A stretch of DNA of 59,872 bases from an uncultured Bacteroidia bacterium (GTDB taxonomy: Bacteria; Bacteroidota; Bacteroidia; Bacteroidales; F082), in NCBI GenBank assembly GCA_902801625.1, contig CADCJI010000021.1, positions 1 through 59,872 on the forward strand, written 5' to 3'. The position numbers and the translations under genes are program-made. Positions 26,214 to 34,780 of the stretch are shown in pieces; the first letter of the stretch is position 1; every line of letters starts with the position of its first letter. The notes beneath the pieces were generated by a model that was not told the origin of the DNA, searched no databases, and was given only the letters and a program-made list of their open reading frames with translations.

Positions 26214-26261
26214 GTTCACAACTTTGTGGACCACAAAATTGTAGACCACAAGATTGTGAAC
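26214..26261. repeat. Element B downstream palindrome
   Basis: GTTCACAACTTTGTG, an 18-base centre with GACCACAAAATTGTAGAC, then CACAAGATTGTGAAC: 48 bases, near the size of the 49-nt palindromes of elements A and C. Its last base touches the TAG stop codon of the GSCFA gene. A smaller palindrome, AATAACAAATTGTTATT, covers the ATPase stop at 26170-26186. Confidence 0.88.
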
Positions 26262-27208
26262 TAAATATAATCAAGACAAATACTCGGGAAAGACCTCTTC
26301 AATTCACTCATTTTCAACTCTTTCTGCAACTCAAACTTCTTGAAAGCCTCACTCTCAGGAAACAGAGGCTTATGCTGCAGCATCAGCTTCAACTCGGCAG
26401 CAGCCTTCATGGCAGGCTTTTCTTTAGGGTCAATGGCAAAGTCCGTAAAACGCTCCCAAATGTAGCGCACAGCCTGCTCAGTGGGATGCACCATGTCTTC
26501 CTTGTAGAAACGATAGTCGCGCAACTCGTCCAAGAGAATTTCGTAGGCAGGGAAATAATGTGCATTATCGAAATGCTTGCAAACTTGGTCAACCGCCAAA
26601 AGCAATGCCGCTTTGCTCAGTTGGTTCTCATGCAATCCGTCCTTCAAATGGCGCAAGGGCGACACAGTGAAAATGAATTGTTTGGCAGGATGGGCTTGTA
26701 GCATATTGGCAAGGCAATCCTCCGTTTGTTCTACAGAGAGAAATTCCCTGTCAAATTGTCGGGCAGGCAACTTATGGCAATTGGAGACCACCAGACCAGT
26801 TTCTTTATGCCTAAAAACCCACGAGGTACCCAGACTGATAACAATCCATTTGGCCTGCAAAAACCGCTCATGCGCCTCCTTTAAGCCATTATTGACCGTT
26901 TCCAAAAGCATCTGTTCGTCGGACTGCCAAAACGCCGTATTGTGGCTAAAAGTGCAGTACTGCCCCTCGCCTACTTGGACCACTTCCTCATGACAAAACG
27001 GATTGCCACTATGGAGTCGTTCCACCGACTGTGAGATGCTTGCTGGGTTGTATAGCACACCAAAAGGATTCACCAGAGCATCGAAACCCAAGCCACGGCA
27101 AATACCACCCACTTCATCAGCGAAACAAGAACCTAGGAAGAGCAGACCGTCGCCGTAGGAGATGGCCTGCTCTAAAGGTTGAATCTTTATTTCTGTCTGA
27201 AAAATCAT
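26261..27208 (-). CDS. GSCFA family protein (SGNH-hydrolase-like)
   Basis: A 315-residue GSCFA domain protein. The family motif is seen as LLFLGSCFADEVGG near residue 25, followed by NPFGVLYNPASI and later SLGTSWVFRH and TVSPLRHLKDG. It belongs to the SGNH/GDSL hydrolase superfamily; substrates are unknown. The end HPTEQAVRYIWERF resembles the SGNH block V. Its ATG overlaps the trxB stop by 4 bases, so it is coupled to thioredoxin reductase. Element B's palindrome abuts its stop codon. Confidence 0.9.
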   Translation of the reverse strand: MIFQTEIKIQPLEQAISYGDGLLFLGSCFADEVGGICRGLGFDALVNPFGVLYNPASISQSVERLHSGNPFCHEEVVQVGEGQYCTFSHNTAFWQSDEQMLLETVNNGLKEAHERFLQAKWIVISLGTSWVFRHKETGLVVSNCHKLPARQFDREFLSVEQTEDCLANMLQAHPAKQFIFTVSPLRHLKDGLHENQLSKAALLLAVDQVCKHFDNAHYFPAYEILLDELRDYRFYKEDMVHPTEQAVRYIWERFTDFAIDPKEKPAMKAAAELKLMLQHKPLFPESEAFKKFELQKELKMSELKRSFPSICLDYI

Positions 27209-28146
27209 TTATGCTCCGCCAAGAACCTTTCCACCTCAATGCCCGCCATGGCACCCGTGCCGGCAGCCACGATGGCCTGACGGTAGATGCGATCCTGACA
27301 ATCGCCACAAGCGAAAATGCCATCCACATTGGTGGCCGTCGATTTTGGCTTGGTGATGATATAGCCTTCCTCATCCATGTCGAGGATGCCCTTGAATGGC
27401 TCAGTATTAGGGGTGTGACCAATGGCCTCGAAGAAACCATCCACATAGATGGTGCGCTCTTCTTTGGTGTCACTATGATAGAGCACTGCGCCCTTCAATT
27501 TCTTCATGAAGCCTTGTTGCTCACCAAAGAGTTCCTTGGTCTGGTGCTTCCATAACACCTCAATGTTGGGCGTATTCAGCACACGGTGTTGCATGGCCTT
27601 GGAGGCGCGCAGCACATCACGACGGACGATGAGATAGACCTTATTACAGAGCTTGGCCAGATAAGTGGCATCTTCGCAAGCCGTGTCACCACCGCCAACG
27701 ACCGCGACATCTTTACCTTTATAGAAGAAGCCATCACAAGTGGCACATGCCGACACACCGCCACCTTTGAATTCCTCTTCGGTAGGCAAGCCCAGATAAC
27801 GAGCTGCAGCACCCGTGGAAACGATGATAGAATCGGCCAATAGTTCGCCGTCGTATTCCGTTGTCACCTTAAAAGGACGCTGGCTGACATCAATGCCAGT
27901 GACTTCGCCTTCGCGTATCTCAGCGCCAAACCGCAAGGCCTGCTGACGGATGTCTTCCATCATGTCGGGACCGTTAATGCCCTTGGGATAGCCAGGGAAA
28001 TTCTCGATTTCGGTGGTCTGGGTGAGCTGTCCACCAGGTTGCATGCCTTCGTAGACGACGGTTTTCACATCAGCACGGCAGGTGTAGATAGCAGCAGTGT
28101 AGCCCGCAGGACCTGAACCAATTATCAGACATTCAATATGTTCCAT
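27205..28146 (-). CDS. trxB: Thioredoxin reductase
   Basis: A 313-residue FAD/NADPH-dependent reductase that reduces thioredoxin. FAD-binding GSGPAGYTAAIYTCRAD is at residues 11-27; the redox-active CATC lies near residue 135 (SACATCDGFF); the NADPH motif VVGGGDTACEDA follows. It ends DGIFACGDCQDRIYRQ, typical of TrxB. Length is normal. A TACCTTTG box is 48 bases upstream on the minus strand, divergent from the tRNA-Pro promoter. Confidence 0.95.
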   Translation of the reverse strand: MEHIECLIIGSGPAGYTAAIYTCRADVKTVVYEGMQPGGQLTQTTEIENFPGYPKGINGPDMMEDIRQQALRFGAEIREGEVTGIDVSQRPFKVTTEYDGELLADSIIVSTGAAARYLGLPTEEEFKGGGVSACATCDGFFYKGKDVAVVGGGDTACEDATYLAKLCNKVYLIVRRDVLRASKAMQHRVLNTPNIEVLWKHQTKELFGEQQGFMKKLKGAVLYHSDTKEERTIYVDGFFEAIGHTPNTEPFKGILDMDEEGYIITKPKSTATNVDGIFACGDCQDRIYRQAIVAAGTGAMAGIEVERFLAEHK

Positions 28147-28193
28147 TTTCTTAAGTTTAGAGTTTAGTGTTTAGTGTTTAGAGTTATACCTTG

Positions 28194-28201
28194 CAAAGGT
28201 A
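28194..28201 (-). promoter_or_regulatory. -7 promoter box for trxB
   Basis: The minus strand reads TACCTTTG then CAAGG. The leader between it and trxB contains short repeated words (AGTTTAGAG, GTGTTTAG). Confidence 0.6.
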
Positions 28202-28243
28202 ACTTTTTTTTCGGAAATTGAACATCAATTCAAAAAACATTCG

Positions 28244-28251
28244 TATCTTTG
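28244..28251 (+). promoter_or_regulatory. -7 promoter box for tRNA-Pro
   Basis: TATCTTTG followed by CAGC, 16 bases before the mature tRNA 5' end. Confidence 0.65.
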
Positions 28252-28267
28252 CAGCCGCTAAGGCAAT

Positions 28268-28341
28268 CGGGGTGTGGTGCAGTTGGCTAGCATTCTTGCA
28301 TGGGGTGCAAGCGGTCGCCCGTTCGAGTCGGGCCACTCCGA
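28268..28341 (+). tRNA. tRNA-Pro (anticodon GGG)
   Basis: A 74-base cloverleaf. The acceptor stem CGGGGTG pairs with CACTCCG (one G-T pair). The D arm is GTGC...GCAT. The anticodon stem CTTGC/GCAAG holds loop ATGGGGT, giving anticodon GGG for CCC codons. The T arm is GCCCG-TTCGAGT-CGGGC and the discriminator base is A. The CCA end is not encoded. A promoter box precedes it and an intrinsic terminator follows at once. Confidence 0.93.
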
Positions 28342-28344
28342 CGG

Positions 28345-28374
28345 AAAGCAGCAGAATTCTCTGCTGCTTTTTTT
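28345..28374 (+). terminator. Intrinsic terminator after tRNA-Pro
   Basis: AAAGCAGCAGA and TCTGCTGCTTT form an 11-bp stem with loop ATTC, followed by a T-run to 28374. Confidence 0.9.
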
Positions 28375-28379
28375 GTGCC

Positions 28380-28473
28380 GTCATTGCGAGGCACGAAGCA
28401 ATCCAGGACATATACATTTACTCTAGATTGCTTCGTCGTTTTCCGTTTTCACGGAATGAGGCCTCGCAATGAC
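28380..28473. repeat. Dispersed repeat family 3 (GTCATTGCGAGG type)
   Basis: Outer arms GTCATTGCGAGGC (28380-28392) and GCCTCGCAATGAC (28461-28473) enclose GAAGCAATC/GATTGCTTC inner arms. A related copy is at 44424-44503. This sequence type is familiar from many Bacteroidota intergenic regions. Confidence 0.8.
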
Positions 28474-28489
28474 GCGAAGCGACAACAAC

Positions 28490-28519
28490 AAAAAAAGGAC
28501 GCCCGAAGACGTCCTTTTT
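28490..28519 (-). terminator. Intrinsic terminator of the gld operon
   Basis: On the minus strand AAAAAGGACG, loop TCTTCGGG, CGTCC and a T8 run: a strong terminator 20 bases after the gldN stop codon. Confidence 0.88.
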
Positions 28520-28538
28520 CATTGTCATTAGCAAACCA

Positions 28539-29381
28539 TCAATACTCCCAGAGGCTCTGCTCGAAGTCGAACATTTCGTTCTTGATGCGCTCCGATTCGT
28601 AGAGGGCGTCAATATTGAAAGCATAGGCATTGATGTAACGGTCGTAAACGTTCTCTTCTTTGATGATATAGCTATCGAAGATACGTTTTTGCAAGACTTC
28701 GTCGTATGTGCGACGCTGGGCCGAGTTGTTGCGGTTGAAGGCAAAAGCCTTGGCCAACACGTCACGAGATTCTTCGTAAGGAATCCAGCACACCTGCGAG
28801 AGACCGCCGTCATCATCGACGACGATGGGACCCAAAGCAATGATGCGGACAAGGAACTGCGACAATTTCTTGTCGAAATACCAGTCTTCCTTGATTCTCA
28901 AACGAGTCACATTAATCATACGATCTTTGAAGACAATCTCATTCGGAACCTCTTCACCGTCCTTCCAAATGACCGGCGGATCGCCAATCTTCACGTTTTC
29001 CTTTTCAAAGTCGTCGCGAGTCAAAGGCGTTACCATGTCGTCGATGTTGTTTTCCACACGGTAAGGAGTGATGTCACCGCTATTGATGCCATCATAAATC
29101 ACTGTGATGAGGTTTCTCCAATCCTCGGTCGGATTGATCGGATAGTAGAACACTTGATTGATCTTCTGACGGAAGTCGATTTCCCTAATCACCGTCTTCT
29201 TCCACATGACGTTAGACTCATCAATGACCGGAAGCGGCGAAGGGGCCTTTTCGTTCATGATTTGCTGCTGACCTGAGAGGATGCTGTTCTTCGGCGGCTT
29301 GATGTCAGTCGTCTGGGCATTCAAGCACAGACTGCCGAAGAGCGCCACAAGGGTCAACATGGAAACAAGTGTCTTTTTCAT
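28539..29381 (-). CDS. gldN: T9SS core protein GldN/PorN
   Basis: A 280-residue periplasmic T9SS component. It has a signal peptide (KKTLVSMLTLVALFGSLCLNAQ) and family motifs: VMWKKTVIREIDFRQKINQVF (in part), FYYPINPTEDWRNLITVIYDG, IKEDWYFDKKLSQFLVRIIAL (in part). It partners GldK in a ring under the outer membrane. ATG 29381 gives a proper signal peptide; an upstream ATG at 29405 overlaps the gldM stop (TAATG) and would add eight residues. It is the last gene before a strong terminator. Confidence 0.93.
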   Translation of the reverse strand: MKKTLVSMLTLVALFGSLCLNAQTTDIKPPKNSILSGQQQIMNEKAPSPLPVIDESNVMWKKTVIREIDFRQKINQVFYYPINPTEDWRNLITVIYDGINSGDITPYRVENNIDDMVTPLTRDDFEKENVKIGDPPVIWKDGEEVPNEIVFKDRMINVTRLRIKEDWYFDKKLSQFLVRIIALGPIVVDDDGGLSQVCWIPYEESRDVLAKAFAFNRNNSAQRRTYDEVLQKRIFDSYIIKEENVYDRYINAYAFNIDALYESERIKNEMFDFEQSLWEY

Positions 29382-29404
29382 CTTATAAAGGTTTAAATTG
29401 TTCA

Positions 29405-31123
29405 TTACTTGATTTCAACACCGATAGGCGTGTCGAGGGTCTTGACCTTACCGTCGTTACCTCTCACCTGGATGGCAGTGAAGACGAACATGTCACCAAC
29501 ATTGGATTGGCTGATGGCATTCTTGATCTCATCGTTGAAAGCGCCGCTGCTGGCCTTAGCTTCCTTGGTGGTACCGCTCTTGGTCTTGTAACGGAAGGTG
29601 TAGCTGACCACATCATAGTGGACACCATCGAAGTCGAAGTCCTTCATCTCAGCTTCCACGCGGTTGGCGGCAAGCAAAGCACTCTTCGACACCACACCAT
29701 TAACAACGTTACGGATGATAGCGGTAGGCTTCGGCAGGTCTTTCACGCGGAACTTCATGCTACCCAAACTGGAACCACCAGAAGTAACATTAATGGTCAC
29801 CTCGTTGGCTTCACCGGGACGCAAGTTATAAGTACCATTACCCGTTCTGCTCAATGAACCGCTGCTGGCCGTGGCATTGATTTCGCCACCGACACCACCA
29901 CCGACAGCAATCGGGTTGTCGATACCACGATACACCACATTCATCTTGGTGGCAGAAACGCTCACCGCAGGAGGAGCCACAGTGAAGGCACCTTCAAACG
30001 GGAACTCTTCAATCTGATTGGTGGCAGGATCGAGCATGTCGATGACACCGGTGTATTTGTGCGAGCCAACGCCGACGTTCCATTCCAACGGAATCACGCC
30101 TTGGGCATTGCTGGTGTATTCTTTTTCGGCACCGCCATCAAGTTTGACACGAGCGGTCAGTTGTGAGTTCTTCCATGCGGTCACCATGGCCTGAGCCTTA
30201 TAGGTCTGGCCAGAGAGGAGGTAACCGCTTTCAGCAAACACACGGGCACCAATCTCATCGAAGGTGAAGTCTTGGGCATGGATGTTGGTCATCAATTGGG
30301 TGACAGCATTCAACTCAGCGGTTTCAGCCTCGGAGATGATCTTGTTCAACAAGGTGACGTCAGCAACCAACACCGTGTGGTGGAAGTTGTGGTACTCCCA
30401 GCTGTCTTGCACTGGGTCGGTCACACCAGGATAGTAGCCGATTTTAGCACCATAATACTCACCTTCAAGCGGAAGTCTCTTAAGTTGGGCATCCTTATAG
30501 CCGTTTTCCTCAAGATAAGCTTTCGTTCCATAGATACTGTCAGTAATCAAGCCGATTTCGTGGATGTGTTGAGGTCCCATAGCTTTGACCACTTCACCAC
30601 GGAAACGTCTGATCTTCTCGGAAAGCTCGTAGGCCTTACCGCCACTGCTGGGACCTTCTGGGTCACCCATCATATAAGCAGTAGGTTTGTTGTAGTTGTC
30701 TCTCGATTTGACCTTCGAGGTGTTGATATCGTAAATCTTACGACCATTGCGGACAGTATCAGCTGATTTCAGCAGACCGTCGGTGAGAGCAGTAGTAGCA
30801 TCCTTCTCTTCAATCTTCTTCACCAAGTCCCACTTGAGGGCCTCGACGTAGTTGATGAGGTCGGTGGCTTCCTCTCTCAGGGCTTGAGCCTGTTCCCAAT
30901 AAGGACCGACTTTTTCCTGATCGAGGCCATATTGCTCCTCGAAGGCAGCGTATTTCTGATTAATCTGATTCGAAAGGGTGATGTTAGTGGTTTGTACACC
31001 GCTGTTCACTGTGTCGAAGGCATCCAAGATGTCCTTCGAGACATTCATGGCTAACAAGGCAGTGTAGACCAGGTACATCATACCGATCATTTTCTGTCTT
31101 GGGGTTTCTTTTGCGCCTGACAT
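29405..31123 (-). CDS. gldM: T9SS/gliding motor protein GldM/PorM
   Basis: A 572-residue protein with an N-terminal transmembrane helix (KMIGMMYLVYTALLAMNVS) and a long periplasmic part. GldM dimers couple the GldL proton-driven motor in the inner membrane to the GldK/N ring. Family motifs include SKDILDAFDTVNSGVQTTN at the start and GGVGGEINATASSGSLS in the C-terminal domains. Length is close to the usual ~515-570. It lies 44 bases after gldL. Confidence 0.95.
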   Translation of the reverse strand: MSGAKETPRQKMIGMMYLVYTALLAMNVSKDILDAFDTVNSGVQTTNITLSNQINQKYAAFEEQYGLDQEKVGPYWEQAQALREEATDLINYVEALKWDLVKKIEEKDATTALTDGLLKSADTVRNGRKIYDINTSKVKSRDNYNKPTAYMMGDPEGPSSGGKAYELSEKIRRFRGEVVKAMGPQHIHEIGLITDSIYGTKAYLEENGYKDAQLKRLPLEGEYYGAKIGYYPGVTDPVQDSWEYHNFHHTVLVADVTLLNKIISEAETAELNAVTQLMTNIHAQDFTFDEIGARVFAESGYLLSGQTYKAQAMVTAWKNSQLTARVKLDGGAEKEYTSNAQGVIPLEWNVGVGSHKYTGVIDMLDPATNQIEEFPFEGAFTVAPPAVSVSATKMNVVYRGIDNPIAVGGGVGGEINATASSGSLSRTGNGTYNLRPGEANEVTINVTSGGSSLGSMKFRVKDLPKPTAIIRNVVNGVVSKSALLAANRVEAEMKDFDFDGVHYDVVSYTFRYKTKSGTTKEAKASSGAFNDEIKNAISQSNVGDMFVFTAIQVRGNDGKVKTLDTPIGVEIK

Positions 31124-31167
31124 AATTTTACTCCTTTTTTATATTAAACAATCAGGTTTGAGTAGAA

Positions 31168-32019
31168 TTATGCCTTGATGTTCATTGCTGACAACATTCC
31201 ACCATAGACATTGTTCAAAGCGGACAAGCGCTGTTGCAACTGGGTCAACTGTTGGTTGAGTTGGCCGGCGTTCTGTGATGAAGCGTTGAGGTTATCCATG
31301 TACTTGTTCATAGTTTCGGTCAACTTCTTGCTGGCAGCTGAAGTCTGCTCGGCACCTTGGAGCTGGAGCTCGTAGATGGAGTTGAGCGAGGTCATGCTGT
31401 TAGCCACTTTCTTGATGGTGTTGGCATCGAGGGCACTGAAGTCGAGTTTGCCCAAAGAATCAGAAAGTTTCTGGTTGGTCTGGACGTATGCGTTCGAGAA
31501 GTCGGCGATTGACTTCGTGGCGCGATCCATAGCGTTGGCATAGTTGGTGGTAGCGGCCATAGCATTGGAAATATCGGCCATCTGACCAGCGTTCTCAGCC
31601 AATTTGTCAATACCTCTACCGAGTTTCTTGAAGGTATCTTCGCTGACGTTCATCTTTTCAAACATCTTGCTCAACATAGCTTCTTCAGCATCCGTAACAG
31701 CAGGCTTACCGGCAGCGCCACCGCCCGTTGTGGCAAATTGTGTACGCGTCTTTCCATCCCAATCCTCTTCAAGTTCAACGAAAACATTGTCCCATGCATA
31801 GTCGACATGCTGAGGCTCGAAAGCCGACATGAAGAAAATCAATGCTTCGATACCCAAACCGAGAGCCAACATGAAGTCAGCACCGGGAATGTGGGTCAGT
31901 TTAAAATATGCACCGATCATAACCACGGAAGCGCCCCAACCATAGAGGTAGCCCATAAAGGTTTTAAACTTTCTCGAAACGAGGAATTGTTGGAATTTGC
32001 TAAGTTCTTTTTTTGCCAT
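31168..32019 (-). CDS. gldL: T9SS/gliding motor protein GldL/PorL
   Basis: A 283-residue inner-membrane protein with two N-terminal helices (TFMGYLYGWGASVVMIGAYF and FMLALGLGIEALIFFMSAF) and a glutamate in the second, expected for proton conduction. A cytoplasmic helical tail follows. With GldM it forms the motor that powers T9SS and, in gliding species, surface movement. The HIPGAD motif between the helices is conserved in the family. It lies between gldK and gldM. Confidence 0.95.
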   Translation of the reverse strand: MAKKELSKFQQFLVSRKFKTFMGYLYGWGASVVMIGAYFKLTHIPGADFMLALGLGIEALIFFMSAFEPQHVDYAWDNVFVELEEDWDGKTRTQFATTGGGAAGKPAVTDAEEAMLSKMFEKMNVSEDTFKKLGRGIDKLAENAGQMADISNAMAATTNYANAMDRATKSIADFSNAYVQTNQKLSDSLGKLDFSALDANTIKKVANSMTSLNSIYELQLQGAEQTSAASKKLTETMNKYMDNLNASSQNAGQLNQQLTQLQQRLSALNNVYGGMLSAMNIKA

Positions 32020-32080
32020 GACAATTGTAATTTAAAAGATTGTTATTCTGTTATTTTTTAATTTGTTGATTTCTTGATAA

Positions 32081-33490
32081 TTATCTATAAACCCTCGACA
32101 ATCTCGGGTTGTCGCCCTTGTTGCGGCCTAAGTAAGGCTGGATGCAACGGAAGCCTGTGTAGCAGTTGGCAGTATCTTGGTACTGATAGTCACGAGTGGT
32201 AACTTGCATATAGTAAGACACATCCTTCCAAGAACCGCCACGGACGACCTTACGCTTCATGACCGGCGGGTCGTCATTTTTGGCGTTATAGGTGTAATTC
32301 GGGTTCATGTCCCAAGTGAAATTGTAAGAGTTGGGATCGTAGGCCGTATTGGTCCATTCAGCCACATTACCAGCCATGTCGTAAAGACCCCAGCCATTGG
32401 GAGGATAGCAGCCCACCACGAGGGTGCGCAGACCACCGTCGGCGAGGTAGTTACCTCTTCTAGGCTTGAAATTGGCCAGGAAGCAACCCTTGGCATTGCT
32501 AGCGTTAGGACCACCCCACGGATATGGATTCAACATCTTGCCGCCACGAGCAGCCCATTCCCATTCAGCCTCGGTGGGCAAGCGGAACTCCGACACATCG
32601 ACATCCTTTTTCGAACGCATGTAAGAGTTGAGCAACTCGGTACGCCACACACAGAAGGCACGTGCCTGCTGCCATGTGACACCCACTACCGGATAGTTGT
32701 CGTAGGCCGGATGCCAAAAATACTTCTCGGTCATCGGGTCGTTGAATGAGTAACTATAATCGTGAATCCAGCAAAGCGTGTCAGGATAGACATTAATGAC
32801 CTCAGCACGGGCATACACCGAACGATCGGTATAACCCTGCTTACGGTTCGACCAAGCACCCTTACGGTCGACATTAATGCCTGCATCAGCCTCTCCCAAC
32901 GAATAGTCGTTCGGGGCTAATTTGCCATCAGCAAAGTCTTTCTTTGCAGCGGCCACCATGTCGAACCAGAAATAGGAATAATACAACTTTCTGGTATCGA
33001 TTTCCTTACGTCGGAAATATCTCTCATGCTCAGGGAGATACATAGGTTCAAGAGCCTCACGCACGTCCTGCTCTTTGCTGTTCCAGTCGAGTTTTTCTTT
33101 CCAATTCAGCCTCGGTGGGTCGTACACCTCACCCGTTTTGCTCTCGGTGATGGCGAAACGATCCGGGAACTGGTCGGCAAGAATTCTTCTTGCGATAGAG
33201 TCTCTTACCCAATTTACGAATTGGCGATACTCATTATTGGTGATTTCGGTCTCGTCCATAAAGAACGCCGACACCGAAACTGTTTTGGGCTCAATGAGAT
33301 AAGAACCGGTGATGTCTTCACCACCTGCACCCATCGTAAAACTGCCTTGCGGGACAAAAACCATCCCGTAAGGATCCGGTTGATTGAAGGTCTTGTTGGA
33401 CTTGCGCACTCCAACCAACTCGCCTTGGTTTGAATTGCCGCAGGCTGTGAGCAGCAACGCTACGGAAAACATGAACAATAGTCTTTTCAT
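32081..33490 (-). CDS. gldK: T9SS lipoprotein GldK/PorK
   Basis: A 469-residue outer-membrane lipoprotein: MKRLLFMFSVALLLTAC gives the lipobox LTAC. The body is a formylglycine-generating-enzyme-like (FGE/SUMF1) fold, with MVFVPQGSFTMGAGG, EITNNEYRQFVNWV, RLPTEAEWEWAARGG and YDMAGNVAEWTN. GldK forms the periplasmic ring with GldN. The FGE fold is structural here, not catalytic, according to what is known of the family. It begins the gldKLMN run, 208 bases after porP. Confidence 0.94.
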   Translation of the reverse strand: MKRLLFMFSVALLLTACGNSNQGELVGVRKSNKTFNQPDPYGMVFVPQGSFTMGAGGEDITGSYLIEPKTVSVSAFFMDETEITNNEYRQFVNWVRDSIARRILADQFPDRFAITESKTGEVYDPPRLNWKEKLDWNSKEQDVREALEPMYLPEHERYFRRKEIDTRKLYYSYFWFDMVAAAKKDFADGKLAPNDYSLGEADAGINVDRKGAWSNRKQGYTDRSVYARAEVINVYPDTLCWIHDYSYSFNDPMTEKYFWHPAYDNYPVVGVTWQQARAFCVWRTELLNSYMRSKKDVDVSEFRLPTEAEWEWAARGGKMLNPYPWGGPNASNAKGCFLANFKPRRGNYLADGGLRTLVVGCYPPNGWGLYDMAGNVAEWTNTAYDPNSYNFTWDMNPNYTYNAKNDDPPVMKRKVVRGGSWKDVSYYMQVTTRDYQYQDTANCYTGFRCIQPYLGRNKGDNPRLSRVYR

Positions 33491-33698
33491 CTTCTTGACA
33501 ATGATATGATTACTATTTATTTTTCTTTATTTTTTCTATTCAATCTCGCTGACATTTCAAGACAGCGATTCTTATTAAAAACCGCCAAAATTAGAAAATA
33601 TTATAATCCCCTCCATTTTTTTTCCAACTTTTTTCCCTCAAATCCCTCCTAAATCATCATTAATCTATTCCAAAACGTCTACATCCTCTTCCCAAAAA

Positions 33699-34676
33699 TT
33701 ACAGATAACGCACACTGCGATAGTCGCGCGGCGTCCGGTCGAGGTCAAGCTTGAAGCAATAACTCAGACCTATTTCATGTGAGCCTGGCAATCCCAAGCC
33801 CAAAGTATTAATATCGTATGAATAAGCAATGGTCAAATCCTTGATACTGATGCCCGCCATCAAGCCGACGGATTCCTGAAAGCGGTAATTGACACCCAAG
33901 GAAAACACATTATTGTATATTACACGAGCACTGGCATTGAACTGAGTCGAGGCAATATCGCTCATCACGCTGACCGACGGGACGAAGGTCAGATAAGGAA
34001 GGTCCTCAAACTGGAACGGATAGCCGGCAATCGCATAAAACGTGCGGTCGGTGGTGAAACTGGCACTAGTCTCAGAGTTGTCATTAAGCGCCTCGCTCAT
34101 CGATTCCAGCACATTGACGACCGAAAAGCCCAAGAAGAACGAATCGGGGATTTGCCAGAAAAGGCCTACATTGAAGTCGAACATCATGGCACTTTCTTCG
34201 CCCAAGCCCGCCAAAATCGGGTCACCCTCCTGATTGGGGTGCAACTGTCCGAAATCGACGGAGCGGTTAAGCAAGGTGCCCGCCACGCCGATGCCAAGAG
34301 TAGAGCCTCCAAGGTCCATGTGGTAGGAATAGCCCAAACCCACATTGACATTGTTCTCAAAGCCCAACTTGTCTTGCATGATGGAAAACTCCATGCCTCC
34401 ATGCAGCTTGCGAAAAGGCATATCGCCCGACAAAAGGAAGGTCGTCGGCGCAATCTCGTTACCATCCATATCGGTGAAGCCCGCCCATTGCATGCGATAA
34501 AGACCCAACACATTAATGCCTTCGCTCATACCCGCAAATCCAGCATTGGCGTAAGCATAGGAATTCGCGTAATTGGTGAAGATGGGCGCCTGTTGTGCTT
34601 GGGCTCCCATGCCTGCCGAAAACAGCATCACAATGAGTATAACGATATGTGTTATTTTCGTCTTCAAATTCAACAA
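33699..34676 (-). CDS. porP: PorP/SprF family outer-membrane protein
   Basis: A 325-residue type IX membrane-family barrel. It has a signal peptide (HIVILIVMLFSAGMGAQAQ) and then the family start QQAPIFTNYANSYAYANAGFAG (in part), followed by alternating strands (GVAGTLLNRSVDFGQL, YRFQESVGLMAGISIKDLTI in part). PorP helps assemble the PorK/N ring at the outer membrane. Its place directly before gldKLMN is the classic T9SS order. The 208-base A/T-rich spacer to gldK shows no gene and no clear promoter. Confidence 0.93.
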   Translation of the reverse strand: MLNLKTKITHIVILIVMLFSAGMGAQAQQAPIFTNYANSYAYANAGFAGMSEGINVLGLYRMQWAGFTDMDGNEIAPTTFLLSGDMPFRKLHGGMEFSIMQDKLGFENNVNVGLGYSYHMDLGGSTLGIGVAGTLLNRSVDFGQLHPNQEGDPILAGLGEESAMMFDFNVGLFWQIPDSFFLGFSVVNVLESMSEALNDNSETSASFTTDRTFYAIAGYPFQFEDLPYLTFVPSVSVMSDIASTQFNASARVIYNNVFSLGVNYRFQESVGLMAGISIKDLTIAYSYDINTLGLGLPGSHEIGLSYCFKLDLDRTPRDYRSVRYL

Positions 34677-34780
34677 TACTGCTGCGATTGAAACCGCGAA
34701 TTTACGAAAATAGTATTTATCTAAACAAATTAATTTTCGAGCGGTTGAACTAATACTTTGTTTTTCAGTATGATATTTTT

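Noticed and set aside
24969-26261. Element B as an ordinary insertion sequence
   Set aside because: The ATPase has no transposase catalytic motif, the ends are direct copies of a palindrome rather than one inverted pair, and no target duplication was seen.
27031-28146. Plus-strand reading frames across the GSCFA and trxB genes
   Set aside because: Both minus-strand genes are unmistakable from conserved motifs; the opposite frames are shadows.
32081-33490. A sulfatase-modifying (formylglycine-generating) enzyme
   Set aside because: The FGE-like fold is present, but the lipobox and the position before gldLMN identify it as GldK/PorK.
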